The notes beneath the pieces are model-generated. The model ran no database searches, was not told the DNA's origin, and saw nothing but the letters and a program-made list of their open reading frames with translations. Source: Prochlorococcus sp. AG-436-C14 (lineage in GTDB: Bacteria > Cyanobacteriota > Cyanobacteriia > PCC-6307 > Cyanobiaceae). From it: DNA of 64,000 bases. Made by a program: the position numbers and the translations under genes. The stretch spans positions 62,001 through 126,000 of the forward strand of contig QCPD01000001.1 in NCBI GenBank assembly GCA_003209755.1, read 5' to 3'. Positions 1 through 9,197 of this stretch are shown here, piece by piece (position 1 is the first letter of the stretch; each line of letters begins with the position of its first letter).

Positions 1-1
1 A

Positions 2-265
2 CTCGCAGTTAGGCCTGAAGTTCAACCTGGTGAAAAGTTAAATTTAAAAGTAGTTAGAGAAGGTAAGGAAAATTCGCAAGGTATTGCCTATCTTGAAGAT
101 GGCACAATGGTAGTTATTGAGGAGGGTCTCCAATGGATCGGTAAAAGAATAGAAGTAGTTGTGACTGGAGCATTACAAACACCGACGGGCCGAATGGTTT
201 TTAGTAAAGCTTCAAATGATCAGCCCCCGAACAAATTTGAAAAAACAAAAGCATCTCAAGGCTAG
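2..265 (+). CDS. PIN/TRAM domain protein, C-terminal part
   Basis: This reading frame enters from the left edge and ends at TAG, giving 88 visible residues. The segment around 'GEKLNLKVVREGKENSQG' followed by 'GIAYLEDGTMVVIEEG' looks like a TRAM RNA-binding domain, and the stretch after it (TGALQTPTGRMVFSK) matches the tail of YacL-like PIN/TRAM proteins found in all cyanobacteria. The nuclease-like PIN domain and membrane helices expected upstream lie outside the window. The tail is lysine-rich and variable. The role of these proteins is not settled. The family call rests on the TRAM segment only. Confidence 0.75.
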   Translation, partial: LAVRPEVQPGEKLNLKVVREGKENSQGIAYLEDGTMVVIEEGLQWIGKRIEVVVTGALQTPTGRMVFSKASNDQPPNKFEKTKASQG

Positions 266-304
266 ATCTAGCTAGGCTCGAATTCAAGAAGACTTAACTT
301 CATA

Positions 305-979
305 ATGACTGCATCTTCCCCGTATTATGGCGACTCTGCCGTAATGAGAACTCCACCCCCTGATTTACCATCTCTTCTTCTGAAAGAAAGGATAGTTTAT
401 TTAGGCTTGCCACTATTTTCCGATGATGATGCCAAAAGGCAGCTAGGAATGGATGTCACTGAACTAATTATTGCCCAACTTCTTTTTCTGGAATTTGATA
501 ATTCAGAGAAACCTATTTATTTTTACATTAACTCAACTGGAACAAGTTGGTACACAGGAGATGCAATCGGATTTGAAACTGAAGCCTTCGCAATCTGCGA
601 CACTCTCAGATACGTGAAGCCTCCAGTTCATACTATTTGCATAGGTCAAGCCATGGGAACTGCAGCAGTAATATTATCGGCCGGGACAAAAGGGCAACGA
701 GCAGCATTGCCTCATGCATCAATTGTCCTTCATCAACCTAGAAGTGGAGCGCAAGGCCAAGCAACAGATATTCAAATCAGAGCAAATGAGGTTATTCATA
801 ACAAGAAAGCAATGCTAGAAATCCTTAGTCATAACACAGGTAGATCAGTAGATCAATTATCAAAAGACTCAGATCGAATGAGTTATCTTAACCCTCATGA
901 AGCAGTTGATTATGGGATTATAGATCGTGTTCTCACTAGTAGAAAAGACTTACCAGGCGAGAAAATTTTGGCCACATAA
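305..979 (+). CDS. clpR: ClpR, catalytically inactive ClpP-like subunit
   Basis: A 224-residue ClpP-fold protein. Aligned by eye with the next gene, the active-site serine (GLAASMGA in ClpP) is replaced by glycine near residue 118 (GQAMGTAA), and the aspartate of the triad is methionine near residue 192 (DSDRM). The histidine (VLHQP, about residue 143) remains. Losing two of three triad residues defines ClpR. In cyanobacteria ClpR is known to assemble with ClpP3 into a mixed-ring core working with ClpC, and the partner gene follows 63 bases downstream. It has a longer N-terminus than ClpP3. Start ATG is the first in frame. Confidence 0.93.
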   Translation: MTASSPYYGDSAVMRTPPPDLPSLLLKERIVYLGLPLFSDDDAKRQLGMDVTELIIAQLLFLEFDNSEKPIYFYINSTGTSWYTGDAIGFETEAFAICDTLRYVKPPVHTICIGQAMGTAAVILSAGTKGQRAALPHASIVLHQPRSGAQGQATDIQIRANEVIHNKKAMLEILSHNTGRSVDQLSKDSDRMSYLNPHEAVDYGIIDRVLTSRKDLPGEKILAT

Positions 980-1042
980 CCAAATAATTTTTCCAATTTT
1001 TTTTTCATCATTACCCTCAACTACTAAAACATTAAATTAGCC

Positions 1043-1645
1043 ATGCCTATAGGTACCCCAAGCGTTCCATACCGTCTTCCTGGAAGCCAATTCGAAAGAT
1101 GGGTTGATATATATACAAGACTTGGTGCGGAGAGAATTCTATTTCTAGGTCAAGAAGTAAACGACGGCATTGCTAATAGCCTAGTAGCACAAATGCTTTA
1201 TCTTGATTCTGAAGATAGTAGTAAGCCAATTTATTTGTATATAAATAGTCCTGGAGGCTCAGTAACTGCGGGGTTAGCTATCTATGACACGATGAAATAT
1301 GTAAAAAGTGACCTTGTAACCATTTGTGTTGGCTTGGCGGCCTCAATGGGTGCTTTTTTACTCTCTGCAGGAACAAAAGGCAAAAGGCTTGCGCTACCCC
1401 ACAGCAGAATAATGATTCACCAGCCACTTGGCGGTACTGCCCAAAGACAAGCGAGTGACATAGAGATTGAAGCACGTGAAATTCTTAGAATTAAAGAAAT
1501 GCTCAATAAATCTATGGCAGAGATGACAGGACAAACATATAAAAAAATAGAAAAGGATACTGATCGTGATTACTTTTTGAGCGCTGAAGAAGCAAAAGAT
1601 TATGGCCTAATCGACCGAGTGATAACCCATCCAAGTGAAAATTAA
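1043..1645 (+). CDS. clpP: ATP-dependent Clp protease proteolytic subunit ClpP3
   Basis: A 200-residue serine peptidase of the ClpP family, usual length. The complete triad is visible: Ser about 101 in GLAASMGAF, His about 126 in MIHQP and Asp about 176 in DTDRDYF. It supplies the active sites of the ClpP3/ClpR core, which degrades proteins fed by a Clp ATPase. Its place directly after clpR matches the conserved cyanobacterial pair and supports a shared transcript. No N-terminal leader is seen apart from a short polar stretch. The paralogue number (ClpP3) rests on the ClpR neighbour. Confidence 0.95.
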   Translation: MPIGTPSVPYRLPGSQFERWVDIYTRLGAERILFLGQEVNDGIANSLVAQMLYLDSEDSSKPIYLYINSPGGSVTAGLAIYDTMKYVKSDLVTICVGLAASMGAFLLSAGTKGKRLALPHSRIMIHQPLGGTAQRQASDIEIEAREILRIKEMLNKSMAEMTGQTYKKIEKDTDRDYFLSAEEAKDYGLIDRVITHPSEN

Positions 1646-1749
1646 GATGAAAATTAGTCTGTCATATTAATTAAATTGTCTTGATAGTCAAAAAAAAATA
1701 TCAACGAAAGTAGTTTCAATAGCACTCTATTTCGTAAGCTCAGCCTTAA

Positions 1750-2769
<1,020 letters not shown>

Positions 2770-2774
2770 ATATC

Positions 2775-3779
2775 ATTCACTTAATCTTAGTTGCCGTTAT
2801 TCTTGACCTTTTAATAGGCGATCCAAAAAGCTTGCCCCACCCAGTACAATTCATGGGTTGGAGTATTAATTTTCTGGAAAGATTAGCTAAGGGAATTGCG
2901 AAAAAGAATAAATTAAAGTTATATATTGGAGGCTTAATAATTACATTTACGGTCGTATCATTAAGTGGTCTTACTGGATGGCTTATAGAAAGATTATTTT
3001 TATTTTTTGAAATAAAAAATCCTATTTTAAGTACATTATTTTTCGCTTTCATTTTAAGTAGTTCTCTAGCATCAAGAAGTTTAAATAAAAGTATTTTAGA
3101 AATTCTAACTTTAATAAGCAAAGAAATTCCTAGAGATAAACTAACTAATATAAGACAAAAATTAAGTCTTATAGTTGGGAGAGATGTTGAGAATTTAGAT
3201 ACAAATGAAATACTGAGAGCCACAGCTGAAACAGCAAGTGAAAATTCTGTGGATGGTGTTTTTGCTCCATTATTTTGGATGTTTGCAGGAGCAATCTTCT
3301 GGCAATTTAATCATTTCATGCCTGGGCCATTAGCCATGGCATGGAGCTTTAAAGCCTCTAGCACAATTGATTCAATGATTGGATACAAAGTGGGAGAATT
3401 AAAGTGGCTGGGCTTTACTGGGGCGAAGCTGGATGATTTGATGGTATGGATTCCTTCAAGAATTGTATTAATTACGCTTCCTTTTTGCTGCAAAGCAAAG
3501 CAATCAATTTTCAAAACAATAAAGGATTCGTGGAAGGATGGCATTGTTGATTCTTCACCAAATTCAGGGATTTCTGAAGCAATTTTTGCTTATTGTGCTG
3601 AAGTAAGAATGGGAGGTATAAACTATTACAAAGGGGAGAGAAAGATAAAACCCATAATTGCAAAGTCTTATCCAATAGCAAGTATAACTTCTGTCAAAAA
3701 GATACTCAATCTAAGTTTTAGGCTTCAAGTCGTCTGGCTATTATGCTTTTACTTGATAATTAAATTTATGAATTTATAA
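2775..3779 (+). CDS. cobD: Cobalamin biosynthesis protein CbiB/CobD family
   Basis: A membrane protein of the CbiB/CobD family, which attaches the aminopropanol arm to adenosylcobyric acid. The family N-terminus is clear (VAVILDLLIGDP, then LPHPVQFMGW), followed by AETASENSVDGVFAPLFW and hydrophobic segments at about 40-60, 70-85, 150-170 and the C-terminus. The ORF track starts at a TTG (2832) that would cut off LLIGDPKS, which is conserved. Between the upstream in-frame stop (TAA 2757-2759) and 2832 there is no ATG, GTG or TTG; only ATC or ATT codons (2760, 2772, 2775) fit. I set the start at ATT 2775, just past the ilvC stop, but the exact codon is uncertain. Confidence 0.85.
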   Translation: MHLILVAVILDLLIGDPKSLPHPVQFMGWSINFLERLAKGIAKKNKLKLYIGGLIITFTVVSLSGLTGWLIERLFLFFEIKNPILSTLFFAFILSSSLASRSLNKSILEILTLISKEIPRDKLTNIRQKLSLIVGRDVENLDTNEILRATAETASENSVDGVFAPLFWMFAGAIFWQFNHFMPGPLAMAWSFKASSTIDSMIGYKVGELKWLGFTGAKLDDLMVWIPSRIVLITLPFCCKAKQSIFKTIKDSWKDGIVDSSPNSGISEAIFAYCAEVRMGGINYYKGERKIKPIIAKSYPIASITSVKKILNLSFRLQVVWLLCFYLIIKFMNL

Positions 3780-3781
3780 GT

Positions 3782-4534
3782 TTAATAAGCTCCTCTATCC
3801 ATTGGAAATATTAAAACACCTAATGTAAGAATAATGATTTCTAAATCAAGTATAAAATTTCTATTTCTTGCATAAGCCAAATCTAATTCAACCCTTTTTT
3901 TATAACTAAGGTTGTTTCTACCACTAACTTGCCATAATCCAGTGAGTCCTGGTCTCACAGATATAACTTCTTCCATAAAAAGACTATATTTGTATATTTC
4001 ATTACTAACTATTGGTCTTGGACCAACAACACTCATTTCTCCTTTTAATACATTAAAGAATTGGGGTAATTCATCTAAACTAGATCGTCGAAGAAATCTA
4101 CCTAATTTAGTTATTCTTGGATCTTTGCGTAATTTAAAATCTTTTTCAAATTCCTTTCTCATAAGAGGATATTTTTCTAATAAATTTGGTAATAAATCAT
4201 CAGCATTTCTATACATAGTTCGAAACTTAATGCATCCAAATTCTCTATAATTTCTTCCTATTCTTTTTTGAATATAAAAGATAGAGCCTGGAGAACTTAA
4301 CTTTACTAATATTGCAATTAATATAAATATTGGTGAGCCTAGAGTTAAAACTAGTAAAGAAAAAATAACATCTCCTATTCTTTTTAATGTACGTCCATAA
4401 CGACTTTGATTTCTTATTATTTCTACAGCAAGCAAAGAAGAAGGTTCTTTTGAGATTACTTCAAAAGGAATTCTTGTCGATCCTTTACGGAACTCAGACC
4501 ATCGTAATAAAGATTTTCTAGGATTAGTTTGCAC
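3782..4534 (-). CDS. Polyprenyl-phosphate sugar-phosphate transferase (exopolysaccharide type)
   Basis: A 250-residue member of the bacterial sugar transferase family (WcaJ/PglC-like), which starts surface polysaccharide synthesis by moving a sugar-1-phosphate onto undecaprenyl phosphate at the inner membrane. Visible: the lone hydrophobic membrane segment (GDVIFSLLVLTLGSPIFILI, about 53-72), KFRTM, the catalytic region LRRSSLDELPQFFNVLKGEM, then VGPRP and RPGLTGLWQVSGR. The protein is short, with no extra N-terminal membrane domain, so it resembles the catalytic PglC-type core. It ends two bases from the convergent cobD end. A glycosyltransferase lies 49 bases upstream on the same strand, suggesting a shared pathway. 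Confidence 0.92.
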   Translation of the reverse strand: MQTNPRKSLLRWSEFRKGSTRIPFEVISKEPSSLLAVEIIRNQSRYGRTLKRIGDVIFSLLVLTLGSPIFILIAILVKLSSPGSIFYIQKRIGRNYREFGCIKFRTMYRNADDLLPNLLEKYPLMRKEFEKDFKLRKDPRITKLGRFLRRSSLDELPQFFNVLKGEMSVVGPRPIVSNEIYKYSLFMEEVISVRPGLTGLWQVSGRNNLSYKKRVELDLAYARNRNFILDLEIIILTLGVLIFPMDRGAY

Positions 4535-4583
4535 GAATTATTGAGTTAGTAATCTCAAGACTGCAAATTTATACCCTACTTAA

Positions 4584-5816
4584 TTAGTAATTTCTTGATG
4601 AAGAACTAAGGTCACTACTCTCAATGTCACAAGAATTGACATGCTCCCTCCAGGCTCTACTTATGGTTTTCTCAAACCTATTTTTAAATGAATCTTGAGA
4701 GAAAGAATTACTCCAATCTCTAATCAACTCAGGATTCAAATCTCTCCAAAGTTGTTTTTCTTTGAAAAATTCAATTGCTTCAACCAAGGACTTCACTGTC
4801 TGAACAGGAAACAAAAGTCCAGTTGCTGCTTTGTCAGAATTAGAGTTAAAACATTTTACTGTGTCTAAAACCCCTCCCTTACCAAAAGCAATTACAGGAG
4901 CTCCCGAAGCCATTGCCTCCACAGGAGCGATTCCAAAATCCTCAATACCAGCATAAACAAAGGCTCTACATGTACTCATCAGTTTTTCAATCTTCTCTTT
5001 GCTCTGAAAACCAAGAATATGAACTGTTGGTCCTGCAAGATTTTTTAAATATGCCTTTTCTGCTCCATCTCCAACAACAATTAAAGGTAATTTGAGCCTA
5101 TTAAAAGCCCTCACAACCAAATCAACCCTTTTATTAGGGACCAATCTACAAACACTTAAATAGAAATCTTCTCTAGGCTTATTCCATTCAAAACGATTAA
5201 CATTAACAGGTGGATGAAGAACCTCTGAACGCCTTCTCCAATACTTCCAAATCCTCTTTGCCGTAAAACTAGAATTTGCGAGTAAGTAATCTACTCGACT
5301 GCTACTTAATTGATCCCATTGCCTCAAAGCATGCAATTGCCATCTAATTAATGGGCCTAAACCAATTCTTCTCAAAAAAGATCGTCTTAAATATATATTC
5401 ATTTGATCCCAAGCGTATCTTACGGGTGTATGCACATAACTAATATGAAGTTGATCAGGCGAAGTCAAAATACCCTTAGCCACAAGATGACTACTACTTA
5501 TAACCAATGGATATCCATCTAAATCGATCTGCTCAATTGCGAACGGCAATAGAGGCAAATATTGCTGAACATGTGAGATTCCAAATGGTAGTTTTTGAAT
5601 AAAGCTAGTATTTACTTTTCTTTTAAACAACCAATGATTTTCTAGCAAATCCTCTTCACTAACTAAAGAAAAAAGTTCTGGCTGTGATGCAATTTCAGTT
5701 AACAAATCATCAATTACCTGAACAACATTCTCTGCACCACCAGTGGATCTTGGAGTAAACCATTCATGGACTAATGCTATATTGCTAGGAAGATCTAAAG
5801 ATGAATTTACATCCAA
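4584..5816 (-). CDS. Glycosyltransferase, GT4-like (group 1)
   Basis: A 410-residue GT-B fold glycosyltransferase. The N-terminal acceptor half opens with NIALVHEWFTPRSTGGAENV, the usual glycine-rich loop of GT4 enzymes. The C-terminal half has the donor-site sequence SVCRLVPNKRVDLVVRAF and the EX7E-like element EDFGIAPVEAMASGAPVIAF. It probably adds a sugar from a nucleotide donor to a growing polysaccharide on its lipid carrier, in the cytoplasm. It sits upstream of the sugar transferase on the same strand, which fits an extracellular polysaccharide role. Donor and acceptor cannot be told from sequence. Confidence 0.9.
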   Translation of the reverse strand: MDVNSSLDLPSNIALVHEWFTPRSTGGAENVVQVIDDLLTEIASQPELFSLVSEEDLLENHWLFKRKVNTSFIQKLPFGISHVQQYLPLLPFAIEQIDLDGYPLVISSSHLVAKGILTSPDQLHISYVHTPVRYAWDQMNIYLRRSFLRRIGLGPLIRWQLHALRQWDQLSSSRVDYLLANSSFTAKRIWKYWRRRSEVLHPPVNVNRFEWNKPREDFYLSVCRLVPNKRVDLVVRAFNRLKLPLIVVGDGAEKAYLKNLAGPTVHILGFQSKEKIEKLMSTCRAFVYAGIEDFGIAPVEAMASGAPVIAFGKGGVLDTVKCFNSNSDKAATGLLFPVQTVKSLVEAIEFFKEKQLWRDLNPELIRDWSNSFSQDSFKNRFEKTISRAWREHVNSCDIESSDLSSSSRNY

Positions 5817-5950
5817 AGTAAAAACCTTAAATCCTGAAATTATTTTAAGTTTATTACAACTTAGATATTATGACAACAGAGAATAAAATCATCAATTATA
5901 AAAACTTAAATTATTTTTCACTAAGTTACTTAGCTTATAAAATAATCACT

Positions 5951-6403
5951 TTAAAAAAAAATACCTAAATTATCTAAATATGATATCAATGGATCATAAA
6001 AGTTGTGAAATAAGCTACCACTAAATGAGAATAAATAAACTAAGCCACTTAAGAATCCTAGAAAAACAAAATATCTAACATAGCCACTTCTTCTTTTTAA
6101 TTTGGTAACTGAAAAAAGCATCGCAATTAAGCAAATCAAGCCCATAGCTTCGCCAGTTATTAAAGCTGGTCTATCAACAACTAATTCAAATCGAGTTCCT
6201 AAAAAAAGATCATTACCCGTTATATTTTTTTTGTATAAAAAAAAGTTTATTATTTCAGAAAAAGTAAGACTGATAATAATAAAATATGAAACTGGCTTTG
6301 TAAGCCTATTCATTGTTTTACTAAAACTCAATAGGAGAAAAGCTATAATAAAAGATGCAATTATAGGGAGTCCAGGAATTAGCCAAGTAAGATTTAATAG
6401 CAT
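5951..6403 (-). CDS. Small membrane protein resembling the N-terminal part of NdhF
   Basis: A 150-residue hydrophobic protein with about four membrane segments. The start (TWLIPGLPIIASFIIAFLLL followed by SFSKTMNRLTKP) closely resembles the N-terminus of NDH-1 subunit NdhF (WLIP-LP--GA, then SFN-A-N-LR), and later GYVRYFVFLGFLS recalls NdhF GYVRFFAYLSLFS. The protein ends there; the proton-channel helices that make up most of the roughly 600-residue NdhF are absent. It may be a reduced NdhF paralogue with a new role or a decaying fragment, but the frame is intact and the start is a plain ATG. The similarity was judged by memory of the family. It lies on the minus strand between the glycosyltransferase and the divergent hli gene. 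Confidence 0.6.
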   Translation of the reverse strand: MLLNLTWLIPGLPIIASFIIAFLLLSFSKTMNRLTKPVSYFIIISLTFSEIINFFLYKKNITGNDLFLGTRFELVVDRPALITGEAMGLICLIAMLFSVTKLKRRSGYVRYFVFLGFLSGLVYLFSFSGSLFHNFYDPLISYLDNLGIFF

Positions 6404-6545
6404 AGTTACTTAAGAAGCTTAATTTTATATGCAACTTTAATTTTTTTAGCAAATAAATGAAATAAAAACAAGCAATCAATTAATAGTCAAACAAAACTTA
6501 ATAAGGAACGAAATCAAATCTTTTTCTGTTTAATATATTTTTTTG

Positions 6546-6590
6546 TATATACAAGCTATATAAATTACTAATATATATAACTTGTATATA
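6546..6590. repeat. 10-bp inverted repeat TATATACAAG / CTTGTATATA
   Basis: TATATACAAG at 6546-6555 is exactly complementary to CTTGTATATA at 6581-6590, with 25 AT-rich bases between. It lies about 180 bases before the hli gene. It could form a cruciform or be a protein site, but in such AT-rich DNA it may also be chance. Confidence 0.35.
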
Positions 6591-6736
6591 ATTTAATTTT
6601 TATTATTAGATATTATAGTTTCTACTAATTATTTTTTAATCAAGGTTGTGTACTAAATAAAACCAAAAGTCCTTACTTCAAAAAATAAAAACGAATGTCT
6701 AAATCTAGAAATAAACATAACTCTAACAAAATAGCT

Positions 6737-6742
6737 TATAAT
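6737..6742 (+). promoter_or_regulatory. -10 box TATAAT upstream of hli
   Basis: A perfect TATAAT lies 29 bases before the ATG of the hli gene at 6772. No good -35 hexamer is seen at the expected distance, as is common for cyanobacterial promoters. The call rests on the match and its position only. Confidence 0.4.
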
Positions 6743-6771
6743 TTAAATATATAACTATTTTTTAAATTAAA

Positions 6772-7065
6772 ATGTCTGAGCATGATTCAGAGGTCAATAA
6801 TCATAGTATCAATTCTGCGGTAGATGATCTAAAAACAATTGAAAATAAAAATGATCAAGAAATAAACGATCAAAGTCAAAGTCTCAGTTCATACCCTAAA
6901 TGGATAAACAATAAGGGCGAAGAGGTAAAACAAGTTTTTGGTTTTAATGAAAATGCTGAGCTTGTTAATGCAAGAGTGGCTATGATCGGTTTTTTAATGC
7001 TCATACTCACTGAGTTGGCTTTTGGTGGTGAACCAGCAACACTTAAAATTTTTGGAATTAGCTAG
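6772..7065 (+). CDS. hli: High-light-inducible protein (Hli), long form
   Basis: A 97-residue single-helix chlorophyll-binding protein of the Hli/SCP family. The C-terminal helix has the family signature ENAELVNARVAMIGFLML, where the Glu, Asn/Arg and Ala-Met pattern binds chlorophyll and pairs two helices. It is preceded by about 58 polar, asparagine- and serine-rich residues and a PKWINNKGEEV segment typical of the longer cyanobacterial Hli group. Such proteins protect thylakoid pigment-protein complexes under excess light or help photosystem II assembly. It stands alone with its own -10 box. The short tandem hli genes at 52.6-53.0 kb are a different sub-type. Confidence 0.92.
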   Translation: MSEHDSEVNNHSINSAVDDLKTIENKNDQEINDQSQSLSSYPKWINNKGEEVKQVFGFNENAELVNARVAMIGFLMLILTELAFGGEPATLKIFGIS

Positions 7066-7122
7066 TGAACAAAGATTTATATTATATTTATTACATTAAC
7101 TTTATCGATTTTTTCAAAAGCT

Positions 7123-7335
7123 ATGAATAAAAAAACATTAGTAGGTGTTTCATACGTATCCGCTTGGATAATTATTTGGGGAACAGTTGGTTCACTTATT
7201 GATTTTTATTTCCTTCAAAATACATATCTTCCAGGCTCATTAGGGCAATTTTTAACATTCATAATTACAGCCTTTATCTCGTCAATTACTGCTATATACA
7301 TCTTTCCAACAATAAATAATAAATTCATAAGTTAA
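7123..7335 (+). CDS. Small hypothetical membrane protein
   Basis: A 70-residue protein with two hydrophobic segments (VSYVSAWIIIWGTVGSLIDF and FLTFIITAFISSITAIYIF). Product not recognised. It follows the hli gene by 57 bases on the same strand, so they may be co-transcribed. ATG start; its stop region overlaps the end of the convergent gene by four bases. The layout and two clean helices favour a real gene. A thylakoid location is possible because of the hli neighbour, but this is only inference. Confidence 0.6.
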   Translation: MNKKTLVGVSYVSAWIIIWGTVGSLIDFYFLQNTYLPGSLGQFLTFIITAFISSITAIYIFPTINNKFIS

Positions 7336-7571
7336 TAACGATAACGTTCAACTACTTTTGAAGGCTTATCATTAATGTCCTTCTGATAAAGAATCCATTG
7401 GTTAGTTTCAAGATCATGATCACAACCTAATCTCTCTAGTTCAACAGATTTTAATCTCAATTCATAATGGCATTGCTGATCAGCTTCAAAAGCGGATTTG
7501 TAACCTGTAAAAAAATATAAATATCCAAGAATAATTGCTATTAAAGATATAAATGCAATACTTATTTTCAT
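7332..7571 (-). CDS. Small hypothetical protein with N-terminal membrane anchor
   Basis: A 79-residue protein beginning with a hydrophobic segment (ISIAFISLIAIILGYLYFF), which could be an anchor or uncleaved signal, followed by a polar domain with two cysteines (QQCHYELRLKS and RLGCDHD). A small folded domain outside the cytoplasm with a disulfide is conceivable. Not recognised. It converges on the upstream gene with a four-base overlap. Confidence 0.6.
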   Translation of the reverse strand: MKISIAFISLIAIILGYLYFFTGYKSAFEADQQCHYELRLKSVELERLGCDHDLETNQWILYQKDINDKPSKVVERYRY

Positions 7572-7627
7572 AATAGCTAATAGTTAATTAATAATATCTT
7601 AGCCATTAAAATAGATAAAAAAAGTAT

Positions 7628-7816
7628 TTATAGTTTTTTTTCTTCTACTTTTTCTAAAGGTATTTCACATTCAGTTAAATCTTGATCATTCAAACGATCT
7701 AATATACGAACCATATCAAGCGCTGATAGTTCACCATTTGTACCCCATTTAAGAGTAGTTTTTCGCTGTTGTGGAATCTTTTTCGATTTTTGTTCATGAC
7801 TTCTTTTTTCTACCAT
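7628..7816 (-). CDS. Small basic hypothetical protein
   Basis: A 62-residue soluble protein. The N-terminus is very basic (KRSHEQKSKKIPQQRKTTLKWG) and the C-terminal half is acidic with a likely helix (ALDMVRILDRLNDQDLTE). Not recognised. The basic tail suggests nucleic acid or ribosome contact, but no known motif is present. It is separated by 56 bases from the next gene on the strand. Confidence 0.5.
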   Translation of the reverse strand: MVEKRSHEQKSKKIPQQRKTTLKWGTNGELSALDMVRILDRLNDQDLTECEIPLEKVEEKKL

Positions 7817-7989
7817 TACTACTAAACTGCTTCTAGTAGAACATTAAATTATAAAACTACTGAATGAGAACTAAAGAAAATTTTCTTAGTCAAACTTTAC
7901 CTTTATTTTTCCTTAATAGTAATATTCTCCTATTTTTAGTGCTATCACTAAATTATTCTTATTATCAAAGTAATAAACTAATAAAACCA

Positions 7990-8265
7990 CTAACCTCTGC
8001 CAAAATTATAAACGAAATCTTGAAATGAAGGATTATAAAAGTAGACAAGAACACTAATAACCAATAAGACATTCAAACCAATTACTATTGAACCTATAAT
8101 CACTCTCTGTCGCTTGCCTGGGACTTTATATTTCATACCAGCTGGCAAGTTAACTAATACATCTGGATCATTAGCACTTGATTTCTTAAATTTATTGTCT
8201 TTGACCTTATTGGCCTTAATTGCCTTATCGTTAGTTTTTTTTGAATTAGAAGCTTTGGATCCCAT
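7990..8265 (-). CDS. Small membrane protein with basic N-terminus and NPSF motif
   Basis: A 91-residue protein. The first 35 residues are lysine- and asparagine-rich, then comes VNLPAGMKYKVPGKRQR, one membrane helix (VIIGSIVIGLNVLLVISVLVYF) and the tail YNPSFQDFVYNFGRG. The helix and tail resemble the 64-residue protein at 52247, which also ends in a helix followed by NPSF. By the positive-inside rule the N-terminus should be cytoplasmic. Function unknown; start is ATG. Confidence 0.65.
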   Translation of the reverse strand: MGSKASNSKKTNDKAIKANKVKDNKFKKSSANDPDVLVNLPAGMKYKVPGKRQRVIIGSIVIGLNVLLVISVLVYFYNPSFQDFVYNFGRG

Positions 8266-8412
8266 TTTCTTAGTGTGAAGAATTTCTTTATCTTTGTAGT
8301 TATAAGCTTACTTAGATAAATCAGATAAAAACCTATTTTGTTCTAGTTTTTCACATTAGTTTGTTGACTAAGTCTCCAATCAAGAATTAAGTGATTGAAT
8401 TATTGATTGATT

Positions 8413-8739
8413 TTAGCAATATTTTTTGATGGCATCAATAATACTTTTAGCTTCCTTTTTTTTAAAATTAGAATTAATTGCCATTATTAAGTTTGCCTCT
8501 AAGCCAAGTAATCTGGTTTGACAGGAAAACTTTTTATTTATTGCTGCATTTTTTTGATAATTATGTATTTCAACCAATGCTTTATCGCATGATTTTATTT
8601 CTTTATAACAACTCTTTGCCAGCATATCAATCAAAAGATAATCTCTTAATTCAACTGCTATCAGAGGATTTAAAGGAATAAATATATATATAAAAGAAAT
8701 ATATATAAATGTAATTTTTTTGAATTGGTAAATAGTCAA
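8413..8739 (-). CDS. Hypothetical exported protein
   Basis: A 108-residue protein with a hydrophobic N-terminus (ITFIYISFIYIFIPLNPLIA) that looks like a signal peptide with a cut near AVELRD, then a helical domain with four cysteines (SCYKEIKSCD, FSCQTRL, KKYC) that could form two disulfides. This fits a small periplasmic protein. No family is recognised. The opposite-strand ORF at 8478 is a shadow of this gene. Confidence 0.55.
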   Translation of the reverse strand: MTIYQFKKITFIYISFIYIFIPLNPLIAVELRDYLLIDMLAKSCYKEIKSCDKALVEIHNYQKNAAINKKFSCQTRLLGLEANLIMAINSNFKKKEAKSIIDAIKKYC

Positions 8740-8846
8740 AATATACTCTCCATTAAAATGAATTTATAATTTTTGAATATGGCTAAGTATTCATGAGTAA
8801 ATAAAAAGAATAATTTTTTTTACTCATATTAATTTTAGGTTTTTAC

Positions 8847-8875
8847 AAAAAAAAGGACTCAGTCTTAAAGAGTCC
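8847..8875 (-). terminator. Rho-independent terminator of the HU gene
   Basis: On the minus strand, GGACTC, a nine-base loop and GAGTCC form a six-bp stem that is followed directly by eight T residues. It lies 47 bases past the stop codon of the HU gene. Stem plus T tract in the right orientation make this a standard intrinsic terminator. Confidence 0.85.
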
Positions 8876-8921
8876 CTCAAAAAAGAAAAAAGGTAAGTAA
8901 GCAAAACAGCTTTTTACAAAC

Positions 8922-9197
8922 TCATCCCTGAACACGATCCTTAAACAACTTCCCAGCAGTAAAGGCTGGAACTCTCTTAGCAGGTATTGCTATCTTTTCT
9001 CCGGTTTTAGGGTTAAGTCCCTGACGAGCAGAACGATCGCGGGGTTCAAAAGAACCAAACCCCAGAATGGAGACTTTCTTACCCTCCACTACAGAATCAA
9101 TAATTGTATCTATGGCGGCATCAACTACCAGAGAGACGTCTGTTTTAGTTAGCTCTGTACGAGCTGCAACCAGGTTGACTAAATCTGCTTTGTTCAT
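8922..9197 (-). CDS. hup: DNA-binding protein HU
   Basis: A 91-residue histone-like protein of the usual length. The N-terminal dimerisation helices (MNKADLVNLVAARTELTKTDV) are followed by KVSILGFGSFEPRDRSARQGLNP, the family signature, and the DNA-embracing arm region GEKIAIPAKRVPAFTAGK. HU bends and compacts DNA in the nucleoid. Its GC content is visibly higher than the flanking DNA, as expected for a highly expressed gene. It is a single transcription unit with its own terminator, and the 774 bases upstream hold its promoter. Confidence 0.97.
   Translation of the reverse strand: MNKADLVNLVAARTELTKTDVSLVVDAAIDTIIDSVVEGKKVSILGFGSFEPRDRSARQGLNPKTGEKIAIPAKRVPAFTAGKLFKDRVQG

Larger units (their letters stand above)
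6414..6771 (+). other. AT-rich intergenic region before hli
   Basis: These 358 bases lie between divergent genes and contain no convincing coding frame. They are extremely AT-rich, with alternating TA runs and one 10-bp inverted repeat (listed separately). A good -10 box is seen near the right end. I see no HLR1 (TTACA repeat) motif here, in contrast to the hli trio at 52.9 kb. Confidence 0.6.

Noticed and set aside
6546-6590. Inverted repeat as an insertion-sequence end or attachment site
   Set aside because: No target duplication, transposase or integrase nearby; arms are plain TA-rich sequence.
7864-8028. 54-codon plus-strand ORF between two minus-strand genes
   Set aside because: Runs over the end of the gene at 7990 and consists mainly of Leu, Asn, Ser and Ile; likely chance.
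8478-8681. 67-codon plus-strand ORF opposite the exported protein at 8413
   Set aside because: Shadow of the minus-strand gene, which has a signal peptide and conserved-looking cysteines.
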